Positions 1-10,769 of a stretch of DNA of 64,000 bases are shown piece after piece. Position 1 is the stretch's first letter, and each line of letters opens with the position of its first letter. Made by a program: the position numbers and the translations under genes. Under the pieces are notes generated by a model. The model worked only from the letters and a program-made list of their open reading frames with translations, searched no databases and was not told the DNA's origin. The stretch spans positions 264,383 through 328,382 of the forward strand of contig JAKUCV010007537.1 of NCBI GenBank assembly GCA_028386065.3. Reading direction: 5' to 3'. This DNA is from Turnera subulata. Lineage: Eukaryota; Streptophyta; Magnoliopsida; Malpighiales; Passifloraceae.

Positions 1-420
1 AAGGCCTCGCCATGTCGTTGCGAGCTTAACGCCGCTATGCCCGTCCCTTGCCGCTTCCAGACCCGCCGTCCACGGCCGAAGACCCGACGCCCACACCCCG
101 GCGACCCGACATGGCCCGACGGGTCTGCCTCCACCAGCACGCGACGGCCGCGCTTTCTCCTGCCTCCAGTGATGCCGTGCCACCTTCGTTTTCCTCTGGA
201 TGCCGTCGGCCGCTCATGCCGTGCTCGCCTGCCGCCGCTAGCCCCGCCAAGCCCGACGACGCCTCCTTCCTCTTGCGTTTCCTCGGCGCCGCTCTGGTGG
301 CGTCACTTCCATGCCGCAGCCGCCTGCTCTTCCCCGTTGCCGTCCTCGCGCCTCGTCTCACCGCGCTTGCGTCACTGCTGCAACAGACCCGCTAGAGGTT
401 GAAGACGACCTGAACGGTTT
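1..420. other. GC-rich block, no gene recognised
   Basis: The first 420 bases are clearly richer in G and C than the following AT-rich DNA, with many CG dinucleotides. Open frames exist on both strands but encode only low-complexity Arg/Pro/Ser/Ala protein with no domain I recognise. Composition resembles the GC-rich end of the window (63.5-64 kb), where an LTR is inferred, so this may be the edge of a retroelement LTR or its 5' leader. That link is inference from composition only. Confidence 0.35.
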
Positions 421-735
421 GTGGTCCGGGTCGGGTTTGACCCGCACATGGATATTGGTCTGGACTTTTGGTTAACATGGGTTTGGCTTTTTAGTGGCAT
501 GGGCTTGGTTACTTGGAAGCTTGGCCTGATATGTGGCCTATGCTTGGGTTCTTGCCTTGGGGCCTGGTTTGACGTTATACACGACCCAGTCCAAAATTTA
601 AAAAAAAAGGAGAAAATAATAAATATAATTCTGGAAAATAAAAATATATATATAATACATAATATGAGAATAATTATTATCATGAAAATAATGAAAATAA
701 AATTATCAAAATATATATACCAGAATAGTAACCGG

Positions 736-1038
736 GTATTAGTATAATATATTATATATTATTGCTGAAAGATTTATCGAGTAAGCATATTTTATATTTT
801 TATTTAAATTACGATTTGACTATTAAAAGGCTCATGTATTAGTATAATATATTATATATTATTGCTGAAAGATTTATCGAGTAAGCATATTTTACATTTT
901 TATTTAAATTACGATTGGGCTATTAAAAGGCCCATGTATTAGTATGATATATTCTATATTATTGCTGAAAGATTTATCGAGTAAGCATATTTTTATGTTT
1001 TTATTTAGATTACGATTGGGCTATGAAAAAGGCCCATT
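736..1038. repeat. Three tandem copies of a 100-bp unit
   Basis: The unit beginning gtattagtataatatatta recurs at 736, 836 and 936, an exact 100-bp period. Each copy contains gctgaaagatttatcgagta and ends in a short palindromic motif of the type gggctattaaaaggccca. Copy 3 diverges slightly at its end. The ending motif recurs in looser form near 1080 and 1145, suggesting older, more decayed units. No coding potential is seen. Confidence 0.9.
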
Positions 1039-1189
1039 GCAATTAATTTATTGCTTTAATTTTTTTATGTTTTGCTTGGGCTGGTAAAAGGCCCATCGCA
1101 TTTAATTTTTCGTTTATTTTAATTTTAATTGGGATAATTAATAAAAGGCCCATGTTTATTTTCAAGTCTTTTATTTATCTAATTTTTTG

Positions 1190-2180
1190 GAATTATGTTA
1201 CTTGAATTCGAGGCCCTAAATTTCCGGAAGAAATTTATCATGGATATTAAATGCTGAAATGCATTTAAATATTGATAGTCTCGAAGACTTAAATAAGGGT
1301 AAAGACAGGATGTCTTACTGTAAAAAGATCCTGCAAATCTTTGAAAATTGGGAGAAAAATATATGACCACCAGAAAATGAATATTCTCCCGAAATTTTAT
1401 TGCATGTACCTGAAGTGAATGCGATTGTACATGATAATTTTGGTCATGATTATGAACTTTCAATTGGTCACAAACAGGCCTTATAACAAAGCATCTTGTA
1501 AATGGTTATCAAATGTCCCTGAAGCGCCAAAAAAAAAATCTAATATTGATGAAACCATATTTGGTCAAGATGATGACCATGATGTTAAGATAGTATTCTT
1601 GCTTACCCTGAAGCAGCAAGTCAATATATCTTGAATAATTTTATTTTATGTTTCAGTTTTATTATTATGTGCTATAATTTATTTTAATTTATTTACTTTA
1701 CAGTATTTTATGATCGTTTCTCGAATAATGGCTCAGACATTTGTCGTGAAGACAATGCAAGTTGACATCCAAGGGGGAGAGTTATATGTGTGGATGTCAA
1801 CAATTTCACATAATAGATGATATCTCAAAAAAGATTAATACGCTCCAAAAGAGCATTGAATATGTTCCTGAAGAACGCATGCTTTACCATGGTCTAGAAG
1901 ATCATATATTTAGTATTTACGCTCTGGAAGAGCATATATTCTTGAAAAGTACAGACACCCCCGCTTACAGTAATAAAAGCAATTATTATGGATCCTTTCG
2001 AATTGACTCTGATCTATTCCCTGAAGTGAATTCGACAGAATAATTAATTGTGCCTGTGGCCCTGGATGAGGTTATAATGGCAAAGCTAAGGGCAAACCAT
2101 GCATATTATTATTGCATAATGGATCCATAACTGGAGAACATTCAAAGAGAAATTGTCCTCATACATAAGTATTTAAACAG
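1190..2180 (+). other. Decayed retroelement-like DNA, no intact gene
   Basis: Short open stretches on the + strand (for example 1419-1634 and 1762-2043) are separated by stops and match no domain I can name. At 1761-1801 a purine run (aagggggaga) is flanked by gttgacatcc and its inverse ggatgtcaac. This resembles the copia polypurine tract/LTR junction at 5888-5936. The region is therefore probably the remains of a copia element, but gag was not identified. Confidence 0.35.
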
Positions 2181-2184
2181 ATAT

Positions 2185-2470
2185 TTATCTGTTGGGTACA
2201 ACATTGACTCTAAAACTCTGAGCCTCATTGTTGATGTTGACCCTAACACTGTCGTTCCAGGAGAACCACATACCACCCATGTTGTTTTCTCCAGGTATGT
2301 CAAACCGATTCGTTGCAGGAAATCGGAGTGGGATTACATCATGATTTTCTCCAGCTTGCCACAAAGTTTCAGTAATCAGTACCATGTTGGGCTTGTACTG
2401 ATTCTTCAGATCCCTTAAGGCACGCACAAAATCTTGGAATCTTCTTGCTACACCCCTACAATTCTATAGT
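2185..2470 (-). pseudogene. LINE endonuclease fragment
   Basis: On the minus strand a frame beginning NCRGVARRFQDFVRAL and continuing through NMVLITETLWQ to GGMWFSWNDSVRVNI matches the N-terminal part of the apurinic-like endonuclease of plant L1-type LINE ORF2. In this family, WNCRG, the E of xxTET and the GGxW segment are standard landmarks. Only about 90 residues remain, and reverse transcriptase is absent. It lies between relics of a + strand copia element, so it is probably a nested insertion. The protein is incomplete and cannot be functional. Confidence 0.75.
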
Positions 2471-2634
2471 AATAGTCGTACCTTAGGCCATGTAGGTGGT
2501 AACCCAGACACCCTTGGGACACTCCGAGCCATCATGGAAACCTGATAATAACTGCTTTGATTTAAAATTTGACATGAAGGCTCTAGCTGAAATTCTTGCA
2601 ATCTATCAGATATGAAAAACATAATAGAATTAGT

Positions 2635-2868
2635 TTAGCCATAAAAACTAGTCCTGAGGTTGCCTTGGACCTCCAAGAAGAAAGTTTCTTCCACAGGAGT
2701 CACAAAGAACCTAGACGAGTAAAGCTCATCAACAAAAACCAAACGAGGAATTCTTGCGAGCTCACTCGGTAATTCCTCCTGTTGCTCATTTACCATACTA
2801 TATGCTAACCTATTCCTCCTTCCTAGAGAGGCACCCTCAACAAAGAAGACAGTTGTCGGGGAAGGCAT
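2635..2868 (-). other. Small unrecognised open frame upstream of the LINE relic
   Basis: A 77-codon open frame on the same strand as, and upstream of, the LINE endonuclease fragment. It contains no domain I recognise. By position it could be the C-terminal end of that LINE's ORF1, or chance. The sequence between it and the endonuclease (2471-2634) has stops in this frame. Confidence 0.2.
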
Positions 2869-3289
2869 GTTTTATCTTGTTGAGTTTTTCTATATTTATA
2901 CATATCTCTACTCCGTTTTTATAATCTGAGACTTCTGTCTCCGAAAAGATCCAGAAAATTTTTCGGTGATTAGAAATGTGTATTATTTTTCACAAAACTC
3001 CAAAAGTTTTTCAATCTTGGAGGATTTACTTTTGGAAAAGTTTTCCGCCACATTTAATTATTGCTCAATAATTATGATCTTTTTCGACATGAGTGGCAGA
3101 AATAAGCCTAAAATTAACACATGTATAGCAGCCTGAAGCTGGTACATATATAGCAGCTTGAAGCTAGCAATTGAGCAATTGAAGCTTACCATATCCAACC
3201 AGAAGATGCCCTAGACTAAGCTAACAATTTTAAGTGTTTAAATACACGGTTTGCACAGCCCGAAGCTGAGATCAACTAGAAGTTGATTA

Positions 3290-5760
3290 TTGGATATCTT
3301 GTTTGGCATGACCGGTTGGGCCATCCCGGATAAATAATGATGCACGAAATTCATTTGGTCATTCATTGAAAAACCAGAAGTTTTTACAATCAATGAATTT
3401 CCATGTGTTAGTTTGCTACGAAATTAATTGTTCGGCCTTCCTAAGATGAGATTGGCCTAGAATCACCAGCAAGTTTGAGAATAATTCAGGGACATATACG
3501 CGGACTAATAACTCCGCTGTGTTGACCATCTAGGTAATTTTTATGATGCATCGACTAGATGGTCTATTGTGTGCTTATTAGACGCAGGTTGGTATTGTGC
3601 GCACTTATTTTAATGATTAAGCCACTTGCGGGTACACTTTCCTAATTATGTTATTAGACTACATGTCTAAATAATGCTGGTATATTTTTTCAATGGATAA
3701 TGTATATCATTGGAAATAAACCCAAACAGATCTGGGGGAATATTGACAATTAATTGCAGGACCATTGTTAATGAAATATTACTGTTTGAGAAAATGGTAT
3801 TTTACATGCAGCAGCACTTGTGTGCATCAAGCCAATAAGTTATCATAATGTCTCCCATTTAATTGGTTCATGGTCACGAACCTAGTAACTCCCATCTTCG
3901 GACCGTTGGTTGTACAAGTATATAATGCTCCACTACAGCATAGTAAAATTGGTTCTTAAAGAAGACTAGGAATATATGTTGTGTATGTTGGGCATGAATC
4001 TCCATCAATTACAAAGTAATTGAAACCATTGACTAATGATTGGTGATTTGTTTATTGTTAATTTGATGAAAGAGTTTACCCAACATCAGGGGGAGAAAAT
4101 AAGCAGTTGGATCAAGAAATTATTGAAATGCATTATCAATGTATGATTGTTGATCCTCAAACAAATAAGTGTGAACCTGAAGTTCAAAATATGATTCATT
4201 TGTAGAAAATTGATATGCAATTGCCAGACACATAAAGTGACTAAAACTTATATACCAGCTGCAAATGCTCCTGTTCAAATTAATGTTCCAAAAGAATAAG
4301 TATAGTATGCAAATGAATCCAAAGTACGCCAGAAGCGTAGAATATACTCGATTCTAAAAGAAAACAAAAAATTCTCGATAGAGAAAAAGGAGCAAAGATA
4401 TGAGATGGCCCTAGTAAGAAAATAAGGCCTCCAGTAGAGGTTCATATTAAAAGTCCTCAAGAAGAGAAAAATTCTCCAGAAGAGGTTTCTGACACAATTG
4501 ATAAAGCTTCAGAAGAAACACAGATACCTGAAATAAATGAACGAGAACTCGATTAATTATTCAGTGTCAGGAATATGATGGAACCGACGTGAAATAACCG
4601 TCGACGGAATATTTATTTTATATAGCGCTAAATATTATGAAAGAAAATGAGAATCATGAACCTACATCTGTTGATGAATGTAGGCGCAGAATGATTGGCC
4701 AAAATAGAAATATTTTTAAGGCTGTTTTAGACTCGTTTGTGAAGCGAGAAATTTTCGGACCTGTAGTCCGTACACCAGATGGTGTAAAAATCGGTTGGTC
4801 ATAAAATGGGTACTTGTGCAGAAAAGGAAATGAAGTAAATAATAAAATACAAAGCACGACTTATAGCACAAGTTTTCACCCAACGACCCGATATTAATTG
4901 TGAGGAGAAATACTCCCCTGTGGTGGATGCAATTATTTTTAAGTCTGGTATAATATGAAAGGAATTAGAAATGCGTCAAATGGATGCTATTACAGCCTAT
5001 TTCTATGGATCCATAAGTCATGATATATGTGTGAGAATCCTTGAAGGATTCAAGTCGCTTGAAGCAACTAATTCCCGGGAATAAACAAGATTAAGCTAAC
5101 TTAATCAGTACATGGTTTAAACCAATTTGAGTATGTATAGTATAAGTACATAAAATATTATTGCTTATGTTGACGATACATATTTATATGTGACTTTTAC
5201 TATTTTGTGATATGCCGTGCTATATTTTAAGAAAGAATTTGAGATGAAAAATCTCATGAAAGAATTAGGTTGGTCCTGGAGTACCCTTTCAAAATGCTAG
5301 TAATATAAAGCCTGCAGCTTCTGCCACAAGCCTATTGGCAAGATATGGCTATGATTTTATCTTCGGGATATAATGAGATATGGCATTATATTAACCCTGT
5401 AAACCCGAAGAAAATATAGTTTGTTTTGCAGGTGTAAGTCATTGATTCGATCCACATAAAACTCAAGCTGATACCTGAAGTATCATGGCAAGCACAAAAC
5501 GCTACCAATAATGCAGAAATTGTTGTTATATAAGAAGCTAGTCGAGACTGCGCTTGGCTACATTCGAAGATGCTGCATACTCAAGATTCACATGGAAATG
5601 ATAGTGAGGCAGATGCTCCAATAACAAATTATGCAGATAATACTGCCTACAATTGTTCCATTAAAGTAATGCTGTATCAAAAGTGATCGGACAAAGCATA
5701 CGTCACCAGAAGTTGACAAGGATGATTGGTTCGCAACAACATCAAGAAATCAAGGGAGGC
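3290..5760 (+). pseudogene. Ty1/copia polyprotein remnant (integrase to RNase H)
   Basis: Fragments in all three + frames read in the normal copia order. A GAG-pre-integrase motif near 3300 reads WHDRLGHPG. Integrase core remnants lie near 3540-3640 (DASTRWSIVCLL). The integrase C-terminal region follows near 3880-4090 (LGIYVGY-like and GDLF). Reverse transcriptase pieces occur at 4650-5060 (SVDECRRRMIGQNRN, FGPVVRTPDGVK) and RNase H-like pieces at 5530-5650 (FEDAAYSRFTWK). Many stops and frameshifts interrupt it, so this is an old dead copy. The order and strand match the LTR at 5907. Confidence 0.8.
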
Positions 5761-5906
5761 CAATATGAGGGGGAGTAGAATACGCACTGCACTCTTTTTT
5801 CCTTCACCAAGTTTTTATCCCACTGGGTTTTTCTTGGTAAGATTTAATGAGGCAGTTATTCCAAAAGGCGTATTCTACCTACAGTACAATGACATTCAAG
5901 GAGGAG

Positions 5907-6200
5907 TGTTATAAAATAATCCGTGTGAATGTCATTTTTACTAATAACTTACCTACCTCTATTATGTCATTTTCTGCACAACCGTAGCTATATAAAGCCA
6001 TAGACTCTTGTATTTCCGGATATGAAAATAGAATGAAGAAAACAGAGCCGATAGCTATATAAAGCCATAGACTCTTGTATTTCCGGATATGAAAATAGAA
6101 TGAAGAAAACAGAGCCGAGTTTATCTTTTCCCTTCTTGCTTCTCTTCATTCTGCAAATTCCCAATGTATAAAATATACTATTTACCCAATGCATAAAACA
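5907..6200 (+). mobile_element. Copia 3' LTR with polypurine tract
   Basis: Directly after a purine-rich tract (aaggaggag, 5898-5906) the sequence begins TGTTATAAAATAATCC, the expected layout of a polypurine tract and LTR start downstream of copia pol. TATA-type motifs (tatataaa) lie near 5990 and 6057. The LTR end is not clear, and the matching 5' LTR was not found in the window. The call rests on position and the polypurine/TG junction. Confidence 0.6.
5985..6118 (+). repeat. 67-bp tandem duplication inside the LTR
   Basis: The segment tagctatataaagccatag through aacagagccg occurs twice head to tail with a 67-bp period (5985 and 6052), essentially identical. Each copy carries a TATA-like tatataaa. 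The duplication therefore doubles the probable LTR core promoter. Confidence 0.92.
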
Positions 6201-6388
6201 TAATATTTACAACATTTTCTATTTTTTCCAAATTGTTTCATTTATATGAAAGAATATGTTATTAGAATACAAGTGTGAATAGTGTATAAAAAAACAAAAA
6301 ATAGCTTGACGGAAGACTCCCCTTGCTAACATGCTGCTCTTTACTATAGGAATCTTATTTTACAATCAATTCAATTACTAACTGAAAG

Positions 6389-7479
6389 CAACAGGTCGCT
6401 GGTGGGAGTTTTACTTTAGTAGATGCTTTTTTCTCCAACTTTCTTTTTTGCTTCTCCCCATGTAATGCGTTTAGCAATAATTTTGCCGGCTGTCAACCAG
6501 CTTTGTCATTTCAAAGTCGGATGAGATGATGAATTGATACCCAATTGCCAAGTACTTACACCAATAATTTTTGATTCCCCACCCGGTATTCGGAGCTTTG
6601 CCCCGACTAATCCGGATTCGACCCGCGTCGCGCACTTGGGTATGGTGGGTGAGTCTCCCAATGAGAATTTTCTGCATATACGAAGACTCGAACCCGAGAC
6701 CTTGCTTAAGCGGAACCAAATCGCTTACCACTTGAACCAACCCCATATTGGTATTTACACCAATAATTTGCATTTGTTAGAAAGTGAAAGGTGAACCTGT
6801 GGCCCTTTGAGAGGGAACACTAAAAAAAAGTGCAACCAAGTGGCCTCAAATTCAACATCCGACTCCATTTATAGAGTAGATTTCCTTCTGACCAAAAATT
6901 AGATTGTTAGGTTGCATTTTGTTGTATTTTTACGGAATTTTTTAAAACAGTATAATATAAATTATAGGAAAACTAATACCATTTTTATAAAAATTAAATT
7001 TATTATTTTTTCTTATTTATTTAATTAATGGCGAAAATATACTTACAAATAGAAATTTATAATCGTTTGTTCAACTCTTCTAATCAATAGATATATCAAA
7101 ATGAAGTTAATTTCTTCGACCCAAAAAAGTTAATTTCTAAGTCCAATAACGATGCATGTGGACCTTCCTAAAATAGTAAAAGATAACGGGCTGCTCTCCA
7201 AGGCTTTCCAAATTTGGATCATCGGGCTTTATGGAGTTTTCTATTTTTTGTGAGGGGTTCATTAGGCTTTAAGGAATTGTGGACTTATGCGGTAATTGGA
7301 GTTTTATATTAGGTTGGTTAAGCGGGTGTTTTGTCCAACCACTCCTGCCCTTTAAATCATAATCATAACCCCATTTGATGAATAACTTGCTGTATTGGCA
7401 CGGTTAGGAGCCCGAGTTAAGCCTTAATTAGTTATCTTTTCAATTAGCATTAGCATGTACTCCCACCAGCGACCTGTTG
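6389..7479. repeat. Dispersed repeat, copy 1, bounded by 21-bp inverted repeats
   Basis: A roughly 1-kb repeat starting near tttagtagatgcttttttct and ending near aataacttgctgtattgg recurs around 12.57-15.8 kb, 27.7-34.8 kb and, in part, 54.89-55.06 kb. This copy is flanked by a perfect 21-bp inverted repeat: caacaggtcgctggtgggag (6389) against its complement ending at 7479. I see no coding potential. No convincing target duplication flanks the inverted repeat, and the other copies lack it, so it may not be the element's true terminus. Confidence 0.6.
6571..6754 (-). mobile_element. tRNA-derived SINE with 15-bp target duplication
   Basis: Read on the minus strand this 184-bp segment begins with a pol III A box (tggttcaagtggtaagcg) followed by a B box (ggttcgagtct), the hallmark of tRNA-derived SINEs. 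It is flanked by ttacaccaataattt at 6556-6570 and 6755-6769. The other repeat copies (12.70 kb and 27.87 kb) have a single ttacaccaataattt at this point, so they are empty sites that confirm the insertion boundaries. Confidence 0.9.
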
Positions 7480-8251
7480 CGAGTTAAGCCTTAGTAGTTA
7501 CTTACTCTAGCTAGTCAAGTTTCAGTATATATTTAAGCTTAACTTATTTACTTTAAACGCTTGGTTTAATTTGGTTTGAATGTATTTCATTAAACTTGAA
7601 ATCAATTTTAAGCATAAAAAATCTAATTACAGAATAATAAGTTAAGGGCTTAAATCACATAAACTCCATTAGCTTGAATAAAAACTTGATTAAGTTTCGG
7701 GATTAACAAATTGAATATCAGCAAACCTAATCTCAGACTCAAATCGAGTTTGAATGAGTAGATCTTGAATAGCTCTTCGGTAGCTTGATTCAGTAATGTG
7801 TTGGCTGAGCAATAGATGACGTTAAATAATTAATTTAGCATAAAAAAGAGATGAAGTTAAATAATACTATTGTGAGAAAATTAATGAAAATGCATGCCCA
7901 TATAAAACTGCATGCGCATCGGTGTTTAGCCATATAGAGGAATTTATTTAGCTGCCACTTAATCACACAAGCTAGCCATTTTGGAAATCACTCTCGATTC
8001 AGTGATGAGGCATCGACAGTTAGACATAGACCATAAAGTTATTTACCAGAAATGCGGTTATTGCAGTTGGTCGCACTACTTCTTTTGCCCAATGGAAGCA
8101 ATAAAGTTTCAGAGTCAGTTGTCATTTGTGTCACTTTCGTGGGTGAAACTGAGATGATCTTCCTGTCCCACCCACATAACATAATTGCAAAGTACTTCCC
8201 TATTTCACGGGCATGCCTGCCACACACGTGCCCAATGGAGAAGTGCCATCA
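7480..8251. other. Intergenic, no gene seen
   Basis: AT-rich DNA without a supported gene. A pair of overlapping small open frames at 8039-8288 on opposite strands shows no recognisable domain and is probably chance. Confidence 0.5.
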
Positions 8252-8260
8252 AAGAGAGAC

Positions 8261-8912
8261 GGATTGGGCTCCTCTCCAGTTGGGGTAACAGGAGACATCC
8301 TGTTAAGTCAATCTCAACCATTAAATTAAATCTAATGGTTCTTAATATATCTTTTTAACATTGCATTTATTTTTCTTCTTTCCTTGTTGTTTCTTTCCTT
8401 TAACCGATGACATAAACAAAAGAATTCATTTAATTTTTTTCTTTTTTCACACATGCTTTTTACTCTCTTGTTTTTTGTCATCAACTTATGAAGAGAAACA
8501 AAAAAACACCATGAATAGTTTTTTTGCAATAAACTTAAAAAATTAGTTGATTATTCAATAGAACTTTCTTTTACTCTCTTGTTTCTTGTTTACAAACTGT
8601 GAAAGAAAACAAATATCATATTTGTAGTAAGGTTAAAAGAAGAAGATAGAGAGTATTTCTAAATCCAGTATTCATGATTGAAGACAAAAAAACAAGAAAA
8701 TAAAAAGCATTTGTGAAAAAAAAAAATTAAATGAGTTGTTTTGTTTATGTTATCAGATAAAGGAAAGAAACAAAAAGAAAAGAAGAGAAATAAATGCAGT
8801 GTTGAAAAAGTATCTTATATAATAATTAAGAACCATTAGATTTAATCTAATGGTTGAGATTGACTTAACAGGATGTCTCCAGTTACCTCCCAACTGGAGA
8901 GGAGCTCCATCC
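8261..8912. mobile_element. Foldback MITE, 9-bp target duplication (Mutator-like)
   Basis: The left end (ggattgggctcctctccagt) is the imperfect complement of the right end (ending ggagaggagctccatcc). The complementarity continues inward through catcctgttaagtcaatctc and on through much of the 652 bp, so the single strand could fold on itself. It is flanked by the direct repeat aagagagac at 8252-8260 and 8913-8921. A 9-bp duplication with long inverted repeats is typical of Mutator-superfamily MITEs. No protein is encoded. Confidence 0.88.
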
Positions 8913-8921
8913 AAGAGAGAC

Positions 8922-9690
8922 AGGACTTCTAAGGCAGATGTTTTTTTTAGAACTAGTACAATACCGTGTAGTCAAAACAATGATACATTAATATTCATTA
9001 AGAAAGACAAATCAAATCAGGATGTATTAAACAATAATTTCATCCAATTAAAAAAATTAAATGGGTTTTTCTCCACATACAAAAAATTTAATTAGTTAAA
9101 AAAAACATAGGATAGAAAAGAAAGTGATTATAAAAATACAATAATGTAAATTATTTTAAGAATTTGATTTGGAGAAAACTATATTAGTAAGGGAGAGACT
9201 ATATGCATTAGTAAAACTAATAAATCTTATTACTATATTAGAAAAAATAATTTAAATTAAAAAAAGAATTTCAATATCACTATTTTTAAAAAGAGAGATA
9301 ATTTAAAAGAGATTGTTTTGAAGTGATAATTTGAATTAAAAAAATTAAAGAAGCCTCAAACAATCAAACATCTAACTCATATTGAGCCACTTGTCCTTTT
9401 CATATTATAATATTGATTCTTATTTCTTTCATGAACGTGGTCTTTGCTCATCTGACTCATCACCTGTAAAATCATATATACAGTTTGTTTGACAAGTGTG
9501 CCTGTGTGCTTTGAATGTGAGATCATTTGATCTCAGTTAACTTGATCTTTCATTTCCTTATATTGTACATATTTTGTAGCCTGACCCTGACCAATTTTGG
9601 AATGTAATAAGCTAGTTCAAGTTTAGCTCTAAGTAAAGCACATCAACAACGAAGATTGAAATTAACTTGTGTCTGGAGATATCGGTGCCC
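8922..9690. other. AT-rich intergenic DNA
   Basis: No gene is supported. The stretch near 9400-9560 (tcatgaacgtggtctttgct, catctgactcatca) is a diverged copy of 12370-12510, so part of it is repeated within the window. Confidence 0.5.
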
Positions 9691-9694
9691 TAAT

Positions 9695-10640
9695 TTACAG
9701 TTTGTATGAGTGTTACGCCGCCGGGGGCGTGGCTCAGAATCCGCCAGGGACGGAAGCGGTTGTTCCGAATGCCATATGCGGAGGCTTCTAACTCTGCAGG
9801 ACCTGTAGGACTGGAAGTGGATACGGAACTAGAGCCATTGGAAGGGGGTGTTACCTCTAAGATGACTGACATAGGCCCGGTTATTCACTTATCTGACCGT
9901 TTTCGCCAGCGAATCTATAAGCAATGGGAGGACACTGTAACTGTTAAGATGTGGGGGCGGTCGATTGGGTATAAATGTTGTGGTTCTGTAATAGGTTGCA
10001 ACGTTTTTGAGGTTTGCATGGAAGTTTTCCGGTTATTGACATAGACCACAATTGTTTTTTTTTTGTAAAACTGGCTGATGGGCATGATTATATTCGTGCC
10101 CTAACAGGTGGCCCATGGGTGATATTGGATCATTACTTGACCGTGGAACCGCGGCAACCTAATGTTAAGCCTCCATCGCACAAAGTCACGTCTGTGGTGG
10201 CTTAGATTATGATTCTAAGGTTGTCCACTGAGCTATACCAATTGGCGATACTTCGGGAGATATGCAATCACATTGGTTTGTTTATGCGAGTGGGTTATTC
10301 GACCCAAAAGACTGAGAGGGGCCTGTTTGCAAAGGCTGCAGTAGATTTGGATTTATCGAAGCGTCATCAAACTGAAGGTTGTGTTGAAGGGATTCAGCAT
10401 ACTATTATGCATGAGAATTTGCCCCAACTGTGTTTTGAATACGGTCGAGTTGGTCATGCAATGTCTAACTGTGCTTTCGAATCCCCGGTGAGTTCAGGAC
10501 CTCCTCCTAGTGCTCTGTGGATGGTACTATGCTATGGAAGTGCAACCACAAGTTGGTGTACCCTCTGTTGGGTCGCAAAGGGAAAGGGCGAGTGCTCCGA
10601 CTCACAGCTCAAACTCTAAATATGGTAAGTGGATTCTAGT
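9695..10640 (+). pseudogene. LINE ORF1 relic (DUF4283 plus zinc knuckle)
   Basis: Three consecutive + strand pieces in shifting frames reconstitute a plant LINE ORF1. The first gives RQRIYKQWEDTVTVKMWGRS, the start of a DUF4283-type nucleic-acid-binding region. The second gives FVKLADGHDYIRALTGGPW, its core. The third runs to LPQLCFEYGRVGHAMSNC, a CCHC knuckle whose second Cys is Tyr. Frameshifts near 10020 and a stop near 10205 break it. The same domain order occurs in the better-preserved copy at 13166-14905. No reverse transcriptase follows. Confidence 0.8.
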
Positions 10641-10769
10641 CCATCCTAAGAGGAAGAAGCTGGTGAAAAAGTTGGGTCTTGTCTCATAGGAGAACCCCAA
10701 GGACGGGCGCCTGGATCAGCAATTATAGATTGAATCTCAAACTTAGTTGAATATATTAATTTGTGATCA

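Noticed and set aside
48..402. Overlapping open frames on both strands in the first 400 bases
   Set aside because: Low-complexity translations from GC-rich DNA in several frames at once, with no domain or splice support.
6571..6754. A functional tRNA gene
   Set aside because: A and B boxes are present but no cloverleaf with a proper anticodon arm is seen, and the target duplication shows a SINE.
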